This document shows positions 9,801-17,897 of a DNA stretch of 64,000 bases, in pieces. The DNA is taken from contig CAVQJJ010000007.1 in NCBI GenBank assembly GCA_963712835.1, positions 186,001 through 250,000 of the forward strand. The letters are read 5' to 3'. Under the pieces are notes generated by a model. The model was not told the DNA's origin, searched no databases, and worked only from the letters and a program-made list of their open reading frames with translations. The first letter of the stretch is position 1; each line of letters starts with the position of its first letter. The stretch is from DATARH01 sp963712835 (GTDB lineage: Bacteria > Pseudomonadota > Alphaproteobacteria > ATCC43930 > CGMCC-115725). The translations under genes were made by a program, and so were the position numbers.

Positions 9801-11665
9801 CGCTGCGCCTCGTTCAACGAGTCCGGGACGCACCCTTCAGCCAGAAGGAATTCATGCACCCAGACGGCGCCGCCCTCCGCCGTGTCGAGGCGATAAGCGT
9901 CCTCGGCAACAATTCGGAGACCGAGATTCTCAAGGACGGGCAGAATGTCCGAAAGGATGACCGGCGCGCCTTGGCGATAGAGCCGCAGCCCCGGCGTCGC
10001 CGAGTCGGGCCTCGAATGAAGCGAGGCCTCAAGCGCCCCGCCGGGCAGCACTTTCTCAACGGCCGCGAGATCGGCCACCGCTTGTTGGGGTTCGGTACGC
10101 GCCTGATAGTCGGTCGGAAAGGTCGAGATGCGGCTCAGACGGCGGTGCGCGTCGACCTCGCCAAATGCCTCTTCCGCCGCCGCCTCGACACGGTCGTGCC
10201 ACGACCGTCCGGCCTCGGCGAGACGCGCTTCGAGCGCCGCGAGATCGACCGTGGGCAGTTGCGCCGCGCCAGGCGCCCCCTCCGCGCGGATGATGAAATG
10301 CACCCGCGCCAACAGCGAGTCGTCGAGATGCGTGTAATAGCTCGAAACCGTGCCCGCGAACGCTTCCTCGAGGATCGCCGCGAAGCGCAGGCGCAGGGCC
10401 GTGTCGTAGCGCTCGCGCGGCAGATACACGAGGCACGACGTGTAGCGCTCGAGCGGGTCGCGCCTGACGAAAAGCGCGATGCGCTGGCGCTCCTGAAGGT
10501 TCAAGACGCCGATCACCGTGTCGTAAAGCCAATCCTCGTCGGCCTGGAACAGCTCATCGCGCGGGAAGGTATCGAGGATGTGGATCAGCGCCTTGCCGTC
10601 ATAGCCGGTCGGCGGCAGTCCGCTGCGCGCCAGCACCCGTTCCACTTTACGGCGCACGATGGGAATGCTGCGCACGTCCGCGGTATACGCCGTCGACGTG
10701 AAGAGCCCGACAAACAGGCAGAGACCGCTGACCGCGCCTTGCGCATCGAAGCGACGCACGCCGATCGCATCCATCGGTGCGCGGCGATGGACCGTCGAGC
10801 GCTGATCGGTCTTGCCAAGGATCAACAGCTCGCGGCGGCGCAGGAAATCGCGCACCTCGGGCGACAGCGCGGCGAGATCGCGCAGACCGCCGAAGGCGCG
10901 ATAGGCCGGCTCGCGCAGGACGCCGAGCGGCGGCTGTATCTCACCATTCGCGAAGTCGTATTCGCGCACGCCGAGCAACACGAGATGGTTGTCGTCGAGC
11001 CAGCGCAGGAATGCCGCGTCTTCGTCGAGCTCGGCGGGTGGAACCGCGCCCGCACCCCGCTCGACGCCGTCCGACACTCGCAACAGCGCCGCGCGCATAA
11101 GGGGCCAGTCCGACACCGCCGCGCGGACATCGGCGAGCACGCCGATGAGCGCCTCGGCCAAGGCGGCGCGCGCCGCCGCGCTACGCTCGCGCGCGATCTC
11201 GATCTGCATCCACGATTCGCGCACCCCGCCCGGCGCGCCAAAACCGACATGCCGGCCCGCTTCGTCGCGCGAAACCACGATCACCGGGTGGATGACGAGC
11301 CGCACCATGCGGCCGCGGTCGTTGATCGCCGCGCTCACCGAATCGACAAGGAACGGCATGTCGTCGTTGACGATCTCGACGATCGTATGGGCCGACGACC
11401 AACCGTCCCGCGCTGCCGCCGGATTGTAAACCCGAACCAGCGCCTCACCGGGCGAGCGCGACGCGCCGAACTGCCACAGCGCCAATGCGCCACCCGCCAA
11501 ATCTTCGGGCGAACGGGCGACGATATCGGCCGGCGGCGCGTGCTCGTAGAGCGCTTCGAGGAAGGCCCGCGCGGCGACCGATTCGCCGCCTTCGAGCCGC
11601 GCGGCGAGCAATGCGCCCGCTTGCGCGACCGCACGCTTCCTCTGGTCGTCGATATCGCTGGTCAC
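6863..11665 (-). CDS. gdhB: NAD-specific glutamate dehydrogenase, large (180-kDa) type
   Basis: A 1600-residue enzyme that oxidises L-glutamate to 2-oxoglutarate and ammonium with NAD, used mainly for glutamate catabolism. The layout follows the family: a long N-terminal regulatory part with ACT-like segments (about 1-700), the catalytic core around residues 790-1180, and a helical C-terminal part. Core signs are KVARGGIRWSDRREDFR, the lysine-containing VKNAVIIPVGSKGGFV, VVGVGDMGGDVFGNGML and GGIGTFIK. The frame is intact. It stands alone on the minus strand with a gap of about 250 bp upstream. The opposite strand carries a meaningless 1709-codon open frame across it. Confidence 0.96.
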   Translation of the reverse strand: MTSDIDDQRKRAVAQAGALLAARLEGGESVAARAFLEALYEHAPPADIVARSPEDLAGGALALWQFGASRSPGEALVRVYNPAAARDGWSSAHTIVEIVNDDMPFLVDSVSAAINDRGRMVRLVIHPVIVVSRDEAGRHVGFGAPGGVRESWMQIEIARERSAAARAALAEALIGVLADVRAAVSDWPLMRAALLRVSDGVERGAGAVPPAELDEDAAFLRWLDDNHLVLLGVREYDFANGEIQPPLGVLREPAYRAFGGLRDLAALSPEVRDFLRRRELLILGKTDQRSTVHRRAPMDAIGVRRFDAQGAVSGLCLFVGLFTSTAYTADVRSIPIVRRKVERVLARSGLPPTGYDGKALIHILDTFPRDELFQADEDWLYDTVIGVLNLQERQRIALFVRRDPLERYTSCLVYLPRERYDTALRLRFAAILEEAFAGTVSSYYTHLDDSLLARVHFIIRAEGAPGAAQLPTVDLAALEARLAEAGRSWHDRVEAAAEEAFGEVDAHRRLSRISTFPTDYQARTEPQQAVADLAAVEKVLPGGALEASLHSRPDSATPGLRLYRQGAPVILSDILPVLENLGLRIVAEDAYRLDTAEGGAVWVHEFLLAEGCVPDSLNEAQRHNFEAALVAVATGAIENDGFNRLVLRAELTARQTTILRLYCKVLRQAGSAFSQAYMEDALSAHAGIARRLVTLFELRFSRTPPKGGSLDIAAELQAVEEELKAVESLDEDRILRGFLKLILKSVRTSYFQPQADGSPKPYLAVKLASSEIDLLPLPRPLFEIYVYSPRTEGVHMRAGKVARGGIRWSDRREDFRTEILGLMKAQTVKNAVIIPVGSKGGFVLKRPPSGHAALRAEGIECYKILMHGLLDLTDNIVADSAEVHHIEPPRDVVRYDPDDPYLVVAADKGTATFSDTANDIAIGYGFWLGDAFASGGSAGYDHKAIGITSRGAWELVKRHFRELGTDIQSTDFTVVGVGDMGGDVFGNGMLQSRHIRLVGAFNHLHIFIDPDPDAAKSHVERKRLFENPRLGWGDYDRRLISPGGGVFERSAKSIGITPEMKRVFGIVEDELTPAELIRHLLRAEIDLLFFGGIGTFIKARAEAHLQVGDKANDALRVDGEDIRARVVGEGANLGVTERGRIAYAQKGGRIDTDAIDNSAGVSMSDHEVNIKILLGHAIATGALAAPEREPLLASMTDDVAALVLRDNYLQGEALSVAEARGQREPFAALDRQARMMRELEMSGRLDRALEFLPDDVEIAARAAAHKGLTRPELSVLLAYAKMSLDDALVQSDLPDAPELAEELRLYFPLALRDRFAAQIAAHPLRREIVATVVANDVVNRGGLTFVHDLAAHTGRSAAEIARAYRIVREAYGLPSLWAAIETLDNKVAARVQYGMLLDIAGIVEHAATWLLRVERLGFDEIGRFAPAVEHLTVVIGDLLPADERALYDRRAAELAEAGVPRAVAERVGGIIFLTTAFEIGELAVRSGQAIDRAAAVFYGVGARFALDGLRDAARRLPAETQWQKAAIDTLIDDFYALQAELTERVLKAADSAADPIAAWVAAHTAQLAPADALAAELGAVPNPDLAMLVVAARQLRQALG

Positions 11666-11918
11666 AGGCTCGATCCGCTTGCCGCAGAAGCGCCGAGATG
11701 GGCTCTCACAGAGTCGCCACTAAGCCGGTGGCGGGCAAGGGATTTTCGCCGTGTTGCCCGCCGATGCCGCAAAGTGCGCGCGACAAAGCGTCACTTCAGT
11801 CGATTGCTGCCCGATTCTGCATCAAATGCGGCGAAATTTGCTTCAGTCGGATGACGCTTTTGGTGATACTCGGCTTAATGTGACTAGCCTGTGTACGGGC
11901 TTGGGGGGTTCGCCGCCG

Positions 11919-12122
11919 ATGGACATCATGGAATTCCATGTTTGCCAGCAAGGTCGCGATATGCGTTGGATCGTTCGCATCGACAACGCTACTTACGGCG
12001 CCTACCTCGACAAAGAACAAGCGATGCTCGACGCGGTCGAGGCGGCGCGCGACGCGCAACAGACCGGACGCGAAGTACGAGTGTTCCTCGGCGACCGTAC
12101 GGAAGCGTCGCGGATTTTCTGA
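11919..12122 (+). CDS. Small DUF2188-like protein
   Basis: A 67-residue protein: after a short lead it reads MRWIVRIDNATYGAYLDKEQ and continues as an alpha-helical AMLDAVEAARDAQQTGREV, ending in a beta-like VRVFLGD. The pattern (strand with G-x-Y, then a helix of repeated Ala/Glu, then a strand) resembles DUF2188 and related small alpha/beta proteins, whose function is unknown. Two starts are possible (ATG 11919 or 11928). The stop lies 3 bp from the convergent glgC stop. The 250 bp upstream is somewhat AT-richer and may hold its promoter. The family call is tentative. Confidence 0.6.
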   Translation: MDIMEFHVCQQGRDMRWIVRIDNATYGAYLDKEQAMLDAVEAARDAQQTGREVRVFLGDRTEASRIF

Positions 12123-12125
12123 CCG

Positions 12126-13394
12126 CTAGCCGGGCAGTTCGGCGAGCATCTCGGCCGTGACGAGGGTCACGCCGCCCTCGCTGACGTGGAACCGCTCGGC
12201 ATCGACCTTCGGGTCCTCCCCGATCACCATCCCTTCCGGAATCCGACAGCCGCGGTCGATCACCACGCGGTTCAGCCGCGCATGGCGACCGATGTCGACC
12301 TCCGGCAGCACGACCGCCTCGCGGGTGCGGGCGTGCGAATTGACCCGGCAGTTCGAGAACAGCAGCGAGCGCGAGACATGCGCGCCCGAGATAATGCACC
12401 CTCCCGACACCATCGAATCGACCGCCATGCCGCGCCGATCGTCGTCGTCGAAGACGAATTTAGCCGGCGGCAATTGCTGCTGATAGGTCCAGATCGGCCA
12501 GTTCGGGTCGTAAATGTCGAGCTGCGGGACCGGCATAACGAGATCGAGATTGGCCGCCCAATAGGCGTCGATCGTACCCACGTCGCGCCAATAGGACTCC
12601 GCCTCCGGCGTGGTCTTGACGCAACTTTCCTCGAACTGGTGAGCGGCGGCCAGCCCCCGGCTGACGAGGTGCGGAATAACGTCCTTGCCAAAATCACGCG
12701 ACGATTGCGGGCTGCGGGCGTCGCGTTCGAGCTCGGCGTAGAGGAAAGCGGCGGTGAACACGTAAATGCCCATACTAGCCAGTACGCTGTCGGGTTTGCC
12801 GATCATCGGCTGCGCACTCTTGGGCTTTTCCTCGAAAGCGGTGATGAGGCCGGAATCGTTGACGGTCATCACGCCGAACTCGCTTGCCTGGGCGAGCGGC
12901 ACCTCGACGCAGGCGACGGTACAGTCAGCGCCGCTCGCAACGTGCTCGGCGAGCATGTGCGAATAATCCATTTTGTAGACGTGGTCACCCGCCAGCACGA
13001 CGAAATAATCGGGACGCGCGGCTTGGAAAATATCGAAATTCTGAAATACCGCATCGGCGGTCCCGCGATACCAGGTCGCCTCGTCGGTGCGCTGCTGCGC
13101 CGGCAAAAGGTCGAGGAACTCGTTCATCTCCGGGCGGAGGAACGACCACCCCATCTGCAGATGCCGCAGCAGGCTGTGCGCCTTGTATTGGCTCAACACG
13201 CCAATCCGGCGGATCCCCGAATTGACGCAATTCGACATCGCGAAATCGATGATGCGGAACTTGCCGCCAAAGAACACTGCGGGCTTGGCGCGGCGGTCGG
13301 TCAGCTGGTGAAGGCGGCTGCCGCGTCCGCCGGCCAGCACCAGCGCGATGGCGCGTCGGGCCAACCTTTCCTGGGAACGATCCGCCGACAGCAT
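12126..13394 (-). CDS. glgC: Glucose-1-phosphate adenylyltransferase (ADP-glucose pyrophosphorylase)
   Basis: A 422-residue enzyme making ADP-glucose from ATP and glucose-1-phosphate, the committed step of bacterial glycogen synthesis. The N-terminal nucleotide-binding signature is ALVLAGGRGSRLHQLTDRRA, with the AKPAVFFGGKFRIIDF segment carrying the regulatory/substrate Lys. VLAGDHVYKMDY contains the catalytic Asp, and a left-handed beta-helix forms the C-terminus. Length is normal. It lies 22 bp downstream of pgm on the same strand, so the pair probably forms a pgm-glgC operon routing glucose-6-phosphate to glycogen. No glycogen synthase or branching enzyme is in the window. Confidence 0.96.
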   Translation of the reverse strand: MLSADRSQERLARRAIALVLAGGRGSRLHQLTDRRAKPAVFFGGKFRIIDFAMSNCVNSGIRRIGVLSQYKAHSLLRHLQMGWSFLRPEMNEFLDLLPAQQRTDEATWYRGTADAVFQNFDIFQAARPDYFVVLAGDHVYKMDYSHMLAEHVASGADCTVACVEVPLAQASEFGVMTVNDSGLITAFEEKPKSAQPMIGKPDSVLASMGIYVFTAAFLYAELERDARSPQSSRDFGKDVIPHLVSRGLAAAHQFEESCVKTTPEAESYWRDVGTIDAYWAANLDLVMPVPQLDIYDPNWPIWTYQQQLPPAKFVFDDDDRRGMAVDSMVSGGCIISGAHVSRSLLFSNCRVNSHARTREAVVLPEVDIGRHARLNRVVIDRGCRIPEGMVIGEDPKVDAERFHVSEGGVTLVTAEMLAELPG

Positions 13395-13416
13395 AAACTT
13401 TCTCCTCCGTCGTGGC

Positions 13417-15063
13417 TCAGACTACCACGCTCGGCGTGTTCCGCCCGGTGATGCCGCTGATATCCGCAAGCGCCACGCTCACCGCCGCCAGAGGCGCCAG
13501 GGCCGCGCTCGTCGCGAGCGCGTGCTGGGCGGGATCGGGCTCGTAGCGTTCCAGATACACTCGCAACGTCGCACCTTCGGTGCCGGTTCCCGACAGGCGG
13601 TAGACCATCCGTGCGCCGTCGGTAAATCCGATTCGTACGCCTTGATGCGCACTCGTCGAGCCGTCGACCGGGTCGGTGTAGGCGAAATCATCGGCCGATG
13701 CGATCTCGAACTCACCGAACCGCCCGCCCGGCAGCTCCGGAATTCGCCGGCGCAACCCGTCAATCAGCCGGTTGGCGCGCTCGATTTCGATCTCCTCGTA
13801 ATCGTGCCGCATGTAGAAATCACGGCCGAAGCGCGCCCAGTGATCGGCAACGATAGCATCGGCCGATTGGCCCCGCACGGCCAGTATATTGAGCCAGAAC
13901 AGCACCGCCCACACCCCGTCCTTCTCGCGAACATGGTTGGCGCCGGTGCCGGCGCTTTCCTCGCCACACAGCGCGATCTTGCCGGCGTCAAGCAGGTTGC
14001 CGAAATACTTCCAGCCGGTCGGCGTCTCGAAACACTCGATGCCGAGCCTTCGAGCCACGCGGTCGACCGCGCGGCTGGTCGGCATCGAGCGCGCAACCCC
14101 GGGCAGCCCATCCTTGAACCACGGCACGAGGTGCGCGTTGGCGGCGAGGATTGCGAGGCTATCGCTCGGCCCGACGGCGCCGGCGCGGGTAACGATCATG
14201 TTGCGGTCGCCGTCGCCGTCCGACGCCGCGCCGAAATCGGGCGCGCCCACCGCGCCAAGCGCCGCGATCAGCGAAGCGGCATGTGCCGGGTTCGGGTCGG
14301 GATGAAGCCCGCCGAAATCGGGTTTCGGATCGGCATTGACCGCGCTGCCGTGCGGTGCGCCGAGGCGGTGCTCGAATATCTCCGTGGCATAGGGCCCGGT
14401 GACGGCGTTCATCGCGTCGAAGCGTAATCGGAAGCCGCCGCGCAGCAAATCGCGCAGCCGGTCGAAATCAAAGATGCGTTCCATCAACGCCGCGTATTCC
14501 GTGACCGGGTCGATGACATTCACTTCCATTTCGCCGACTTTTATCGAACCATCGTGGTCAAGCGCCAAATCGCGCGTATCGACCGTCCGGTATTCCGAGA
14601 TGGTCTGCGTGCGGCGGTAGATCGCCTCGGTGACCCCCTCGGGCGCCGGGCCACCATTTGTTACGTTGTATTTGATGCCGAAATCGCCGTCAGGGCCGCC
14701 CGGATTGTGGCTTGCCGAGAGGACGATACCGCCGAACGCTTTTCGCTCGCGGATCACGGCGCTGGTTGCCGGTGTCGACAGCAACCCATCGCGGCCGACG
14801 AGAAGCCGGGCGACGCCGTTCGCCGCCGCGATGCGAATGATGGTCTGGATCGCCCGATCATTGAAGAACCGGCCATCGCCGCCGAGCACTAACGTCTGTC
14901 CGGCAACTCCCTGCCCCGCGACTTCGGGCAGCGCATCGAACAGCGACTGCACGAACGCTTCGACATAGCCCGGCTCGCGAAACACGGCGACCTTCTTGCG
15001 CAAGCCCGAGGTGCCGGGACGCTGCCCGGCGAATGGCGTGACGGGGACGCGCAGAACGTTCAT
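13417..15063 (-). CDS. pgm: Phosphoglucomutase, alpha-D-glucose phosphate-specific
   Basis: A 548-residue enzyme interconverting glucose-1-phosphate and glucose-6-phosphate. The catalytic phosphoserine loop reads LSASHNPGGPDGDFGIKYN, the Mg-binding loop DGDGDRN, the sugar-binding loop CGEESAG, and the C-terminal phosphate-binding loop RLSGTGTEGATLRVY. I start at ATG 15063, giving the standard MNVLRVPVTPFAGQRPGTSG start; the frame stays open to 15153 without conservation. glgC follows after 22 bp, consistent with a glycogen operon. Confidence 0.96.
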   Translation of the reverse strand: MNVLRVPVTPFAGQRPGTSGLRKKVAVFREPGYVEAFVQSLFDALPEVAGQGVAGQTLVLGGDGRFFNDRAIQTIIRIAAANGVARLLVGRDGLLSTPATSAVIRERKAFGGIVLSASHNPGGPDGDFGIKYNVTNGGPAPEGVTEAIYRRTQTISEYRTVDTRDLALDHDGSIKVGEMEVNVIDPVTEYAALMERIFDFDRLRDLLRGGFRLRFDAMNAVTGPYATEIFEHRLGAPHGSAVNADPKPDFGGLHPDPNPAHAASLIAALGAVGAPDFGAASDGDGDRNMIVTRAGAVGPSDSLAILAANAHLVPWFKDGLPGVARSMPTSRAVDRVARRLGIECFETPTGWKYFGNLLDAGKIALCGEESAGTGANHVREKDGVWAVLFWLNILAVRGQSADAIVADHWARFGRDFYMRHDYEEIEIERANRLIDGLRRRIPELPGGRFGEFEIASADDFAYTDPVDGSTSAHQGVRIGFTDGARMVYRLSGTGTEGATLRVYLERYEPDPAQHALATSAALAPLAAVSVALADISGITGRNTPSVVV

Positions 15064-15177
15064 GTCGAAGGCTCGGGAATTTACCACACAATCGTAGTAC
15101 GAATTGTCCGAGTGCGGAATCGGTTCCGCCAGCGATCCGGCAATCACCGGCACCGCTGGCGTATGCAGCCGACTTCC

Positions 15178-16503
15178 TTAAAGAATGAAGCGGGAGAGAT
15201 CGCTGTCTTTCGCGAGCGATCCGACGCGCTCCTGCACATAAGCCGCATCGATGACCCGGCCGGTGCCGGCGGGCTGGTCGGACGCGGTAAAGCTGATCTC
15301 TTCGAGCAATCGCTCGAGGATCGTGTGCAGCCGGCGCGCGCCGATATTCTCGACCGTGCTGTTGATCTGCTCGGCGAGCCGGGCGATCTCCTCGATCGCG
15401 CCGGGCTGAAACTCAAGTTCGATACCCTCGGTCGCCATCAGCGCCTTGTATTGGGTGATGAGGCTTGCCTGCGGCTCGGTGAGGATGCGGGACAGATCGT
15501 TGCGGTCGAGCCCTTTCAGCTCGACGCGGATCGGCAGTCTCCCTTGCAACTCGGGCAGTAGGTCGGAGGGTTTCGACAGGTGAAACGCGCCTGAGGCGAT
15601 AAACAGGATGTGATCGGTCTTGACCGGCCCGTGCTTGGTGGCGACGGTCGTGCCCTCGATCAGCGGCAGCAGATCGCGCTGCACCCCTTCGCGGCTGACA
15701 TCGGCGGCGCCGACCCCGCCGCCGCGCTCGCTGCGCCCGCAGATTTTGTCGATCTCGTCGAGGAAGACGATGCCGTTTTCCTCGACCGCGGCGATCGCCT
15801 CGCGCGTTACGGTCTCCTGGTCGAGCAGCTTGTCGCTTTCCTCGGCCAGCAGCACCCGGTAGCTGTCGGCGACGGTGACTTTACGCGGGGCCGCACGCTG
15901 GCCGAACGCCTTGCCGAAAATATCACCGAGATTGAGCATGCCCATCTGCGCGCCGGGCATGCCGGGAATTTCGAAGGTCGGCATTTGTGGTGCGGCGCTC
16001 TCCTGCACGGTGATCTCGATCTGACGGTCGTCGAGCGTGCCCTCGCGCAGCATCTTGCGGAATTTCTGTCGCGTGTCGGTGCCGGCATTGCCGCCGACCA
16101 GGGCGTCGAGCACGCGCTCTTCAGCCGCGAGTTCCGCCTTCGGCGCGACCTCCTTGCGCAGCCGCTCGCGGGTCATCGAGATCGCGATTTCCACGAGGTC
16201 GCGGGCGATCTGCTCGACGTCGCGGCCGACATAGCCGACTTCGGTGAACTTGGTCGCCTCGACCTTGAGGAATGGCGCCTGCGCAAGGCGCGCGAGGCGA
16301 CGTGCAATCTCGGTCTTGCCGCAGCCGGTCGGGCCAATCATCAGGATGTTCTTCGGCAGCACCTCGTCACGCAAATCAGCTGTCAGTTGCTGACGCCGCC
16401 AACGGTTGCGCAGGGCGATCGCCACCGCCCGCTTAGCCTCGTGCTGGCCGACAATGAAACGATCGAGTTCAGAGACGATTTCGCGTGGGCTGAAGGCGTT
16501 CAT
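15178..16503 (-). CDS. hslU: ATP-dependent protease ATPase subunit HslU
   Basis: A 441-residue AAA+ unfoldase that feeds substrates to the HslV peptidase. It starts MNAFSPREIVSELDRFIVGQ, has Walker A GPTGCGKTE, Walker B IVFLDEIDKI, a sensor-2 region around ENIGARRLHTILERLLEE, and ends with the conserved SRFIL, the tail that docks into HslV. The pore loop reads GYVGRDV. It follows hslV by 7 bp on the same strand, so the two are almost certainly co-transcribed. Confidence 0.98.
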   Translation of the reverse strand: MNAFSPREIVSELDRFIVGQHEAKRAVAIALRNRWRRQQLTADLRDEVLPKNILMIGPTGCGKTEIARRLARLAQAPFLKVEATKFTEVGYVGRDVEQIARDLVEIAISMTRERLRKEVAPKAELAAEERVLDALVGGNAGTDTRQKFRKMLREGTLDDRQIEITVQESAAPQMPTFEIPGMPGAQMGMLNLGDIFGKAFGQRAAPRKVTVADSYRVLLAEESDKLLDQETVTREAIAAVEENGIVFLDEIDKICGRSERGGGVGAADVSREGVQRDLLPLIEGTTVATKHGPVKTDHILFIASGAFHLSKPSDLLPELQGRLPIRVELKGLDRNDLSRILTEPQASLITQYKALMATEGIELEFQPGAIEEIARLAEQINSTVENIGARRLHTILERLLEEISFTASDQPAGTGRVIDAAYVQERVGSLAKDSDLSRFIL

Positions 16504-16510
16504 GAGGACG

Positions 16511-17068
16511 TTACGCAGTCAACTTTTCTAATGTGATCTTGTCATTGGTATAAACGCAGATATCGGCGGCAATGGCCATGGCGCGCCGTGCCACGGTCTC
16601 GGCGTCGATCCCTTCGACGCCGATAAGCGCGCGCGCCGCGGCGAGAGCGTAGCCGCCGCCCGAGCCGATGCCGATGATCCCATCCTCAGGTTCAAGCACG
16701 TCGCCGGTGCCGGACAGGATCAGCGAGACATCCTTGTCGGCGACCGCCATCATCGCCTCCAACCGGCGCAGATAGCGATCGGTGCGCCAGTCCTTGGTGA
16801 GTTCGACGCAGGCACGGACGAGCTGTCCCGAATGCTGTTCGAGCTTTGCCTCTAGCCGCTCGAACAGCGCGAACGCGTCGGCCGTGGCCCCGGCGAAGCC
16901 GGCGATCACCGAGCCGCCCCCCAGCCGTCGCAGCTTCTTGGCGTTCGATTTGACGATGGTTTGCCCCATCGTCACTTGACCGTCGCCGGCGACGACAACC
17001 TCGTCACCCTTGCGCAGGCAAAGGATCGTCGTGCCGTGCCACCTCGTCTCGCCAGCCAGCTCGCCCAT
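16511..17068 (-). CDS. hslV: ATP-dependent protease peptidase subunit HslV
   Basis: A 185-residue Ntn-type threonine peptidase. The catalytic TT lies in WHGTTILCLRKG; as in other alphaproteobacteria a short propeptide (about 11 residues here) precedes it. Other signatures are VVAGDGQVTMGQT, VIAGFAGATADAF, IGIGSGGGYALAAARAL and ICVYTNDKI. I start at ATG 17068; the frame is open to 17176 but the extra residues are not conserved. It is the first gene of hslVU. I looked for a heat-shock promoter upstream and could not define one with confidence. Confidence 0.97.
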   Translation of the reverse strand: MGELAGETRWHGTTILCLRKGDEVVVAGDGQVTMGQTIVKSNAKKLRRLGGGSVIAGFAGATADAFALFERLEAKLEQHSGQLVRACVELTKDWRTDRYLRRLEAMMAVADKDVSLILSGTGDVLEPEDGIIGIGSGGGYALAAARALIGVEGIDAETVARRAMAIAADICVYTNDKITLEKLTA

Positions 17069-17258
17069 GCGTCCCGTGAAAGCCGATTTGCGCAAGCCGC
17101 AGCTCGCTGTCAAAACTGAGATGTAATATTGGTGCGCAGGCGTCAAGCAAAAGCGGGACGCCGCGCCCGATGACAAGCCGGTAGCAAGCCGGTCATCGCT
17201 TTGTTAAGAGATATGCCCTAGGAAACGGCTCGGCACGCAAGTCCGCCCTCCGCCACAC

Positions 17259-17870
17259 ATGGTTTCTCGCATGGCTTACGGCAACGACAGCGAGAGTTTG
17301 CCGGGCGCGATGTCGGCCCCGCCCAAAATCGTCCTCAATGTCGGGTGCGGCTATTCCGCCCATCCTGGCGTCCACCCCCTCTTTCAAGGTCCCGAATGGC
17401 GGGAGGTCCGGCTCGATATCGACCCGGCAGTAAATGCCGACATTGTCTGCTCGATGACCGATATGCGGCCGGTCGAATCGGGATCGATCGACGCGATTTG
17501 GTCGTCGCACAACCTCGAACACCTGCATCGCCACGAAGTGCCGCTGGCTCTCTGTGAATTCCTGCGGGTGCTGCGGCCGGACGGTCAAGTGCTGCTGACC
17601 TTGCCCGATTTGCAGAAAATCGCCGAGCTGGTCGCGAGCGATACCCTCGAGGACGAGGCATATCGCTCGCCAAGCGGGCCGATCACGCCGCTCGACATGA
17701 TCTATGGTCACACCCCGTCGCTGGCGCGCGGCCATTACCATATGGCGCACAAAACCGGGTTCACGGCGCGCACGTTGCGTGCGTTGCTCGTCGATGCCGG
17801 GTTCCATGGCGTTACGCTGCAACGCGAGGGGTACGCCCTGTGGGCGCGCGCGTACAAGCCAGCCGCGTGA
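17259..17870 (+). CDS. Class I SAM-dependent methyltransferase, possibly for glycan modification
   Basis: A roughly 203-residue Rossmann methyltransferase. Motif I reads VLNVGCGYSAHPG, with the acidic motif II in VRLDIDPAVNADI, motif III-like SIDAIWSSHNLEHL and a post-motif LRPDGQVLLTLPDL. The sequence resembles methyltransferases found in polysaccharide clusters. It is followed after 27 bp by a glycosyltransferase on the same strand, supporting a role in glycan or lipid-linked sugar decoration. Start choice among ATG 17259, 17271 and 17310 is uncertain; all keep the fold complete. The substrate is unknown. Confidence 0.8.
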   Translation: MVSRMAYGNDSESLPGAMSAPPKIVLNVGCGYSAHPGVHPLFQGPEWREVRLDIDPAVNADIVCSMTDMRPVESGSIDAIWSSHNLEHLHRHEVPLALCEFLRVLRPDGQVLLTLPDLQKIAELVASDTLEDEAYRSPSGPITPLDMIYGHTPSLARGHYHMAHKTGFTARTLRALLVDAGFHGVTLQREGYALWARAYKPAA

Positions 17871-17897
17871 CCGCGACATGACGGGCCTGAGCCAAGC

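Noticed and set aside
6725..11854. A 1709-codon open frame on the plus strand
   Set aside because: It is exactly antisense to the intact NAD-glutamate dehydrogenase gene, is very rich in Arg, and has no recognisable domains. GC-rich third positions keep this antisense frame open.
17069..17180. A heat-shock promoter upstream of hslV
   Set aside because: CTTGAC is present, but no matching -10 element lies at an acceptable distance, so I could not support it.
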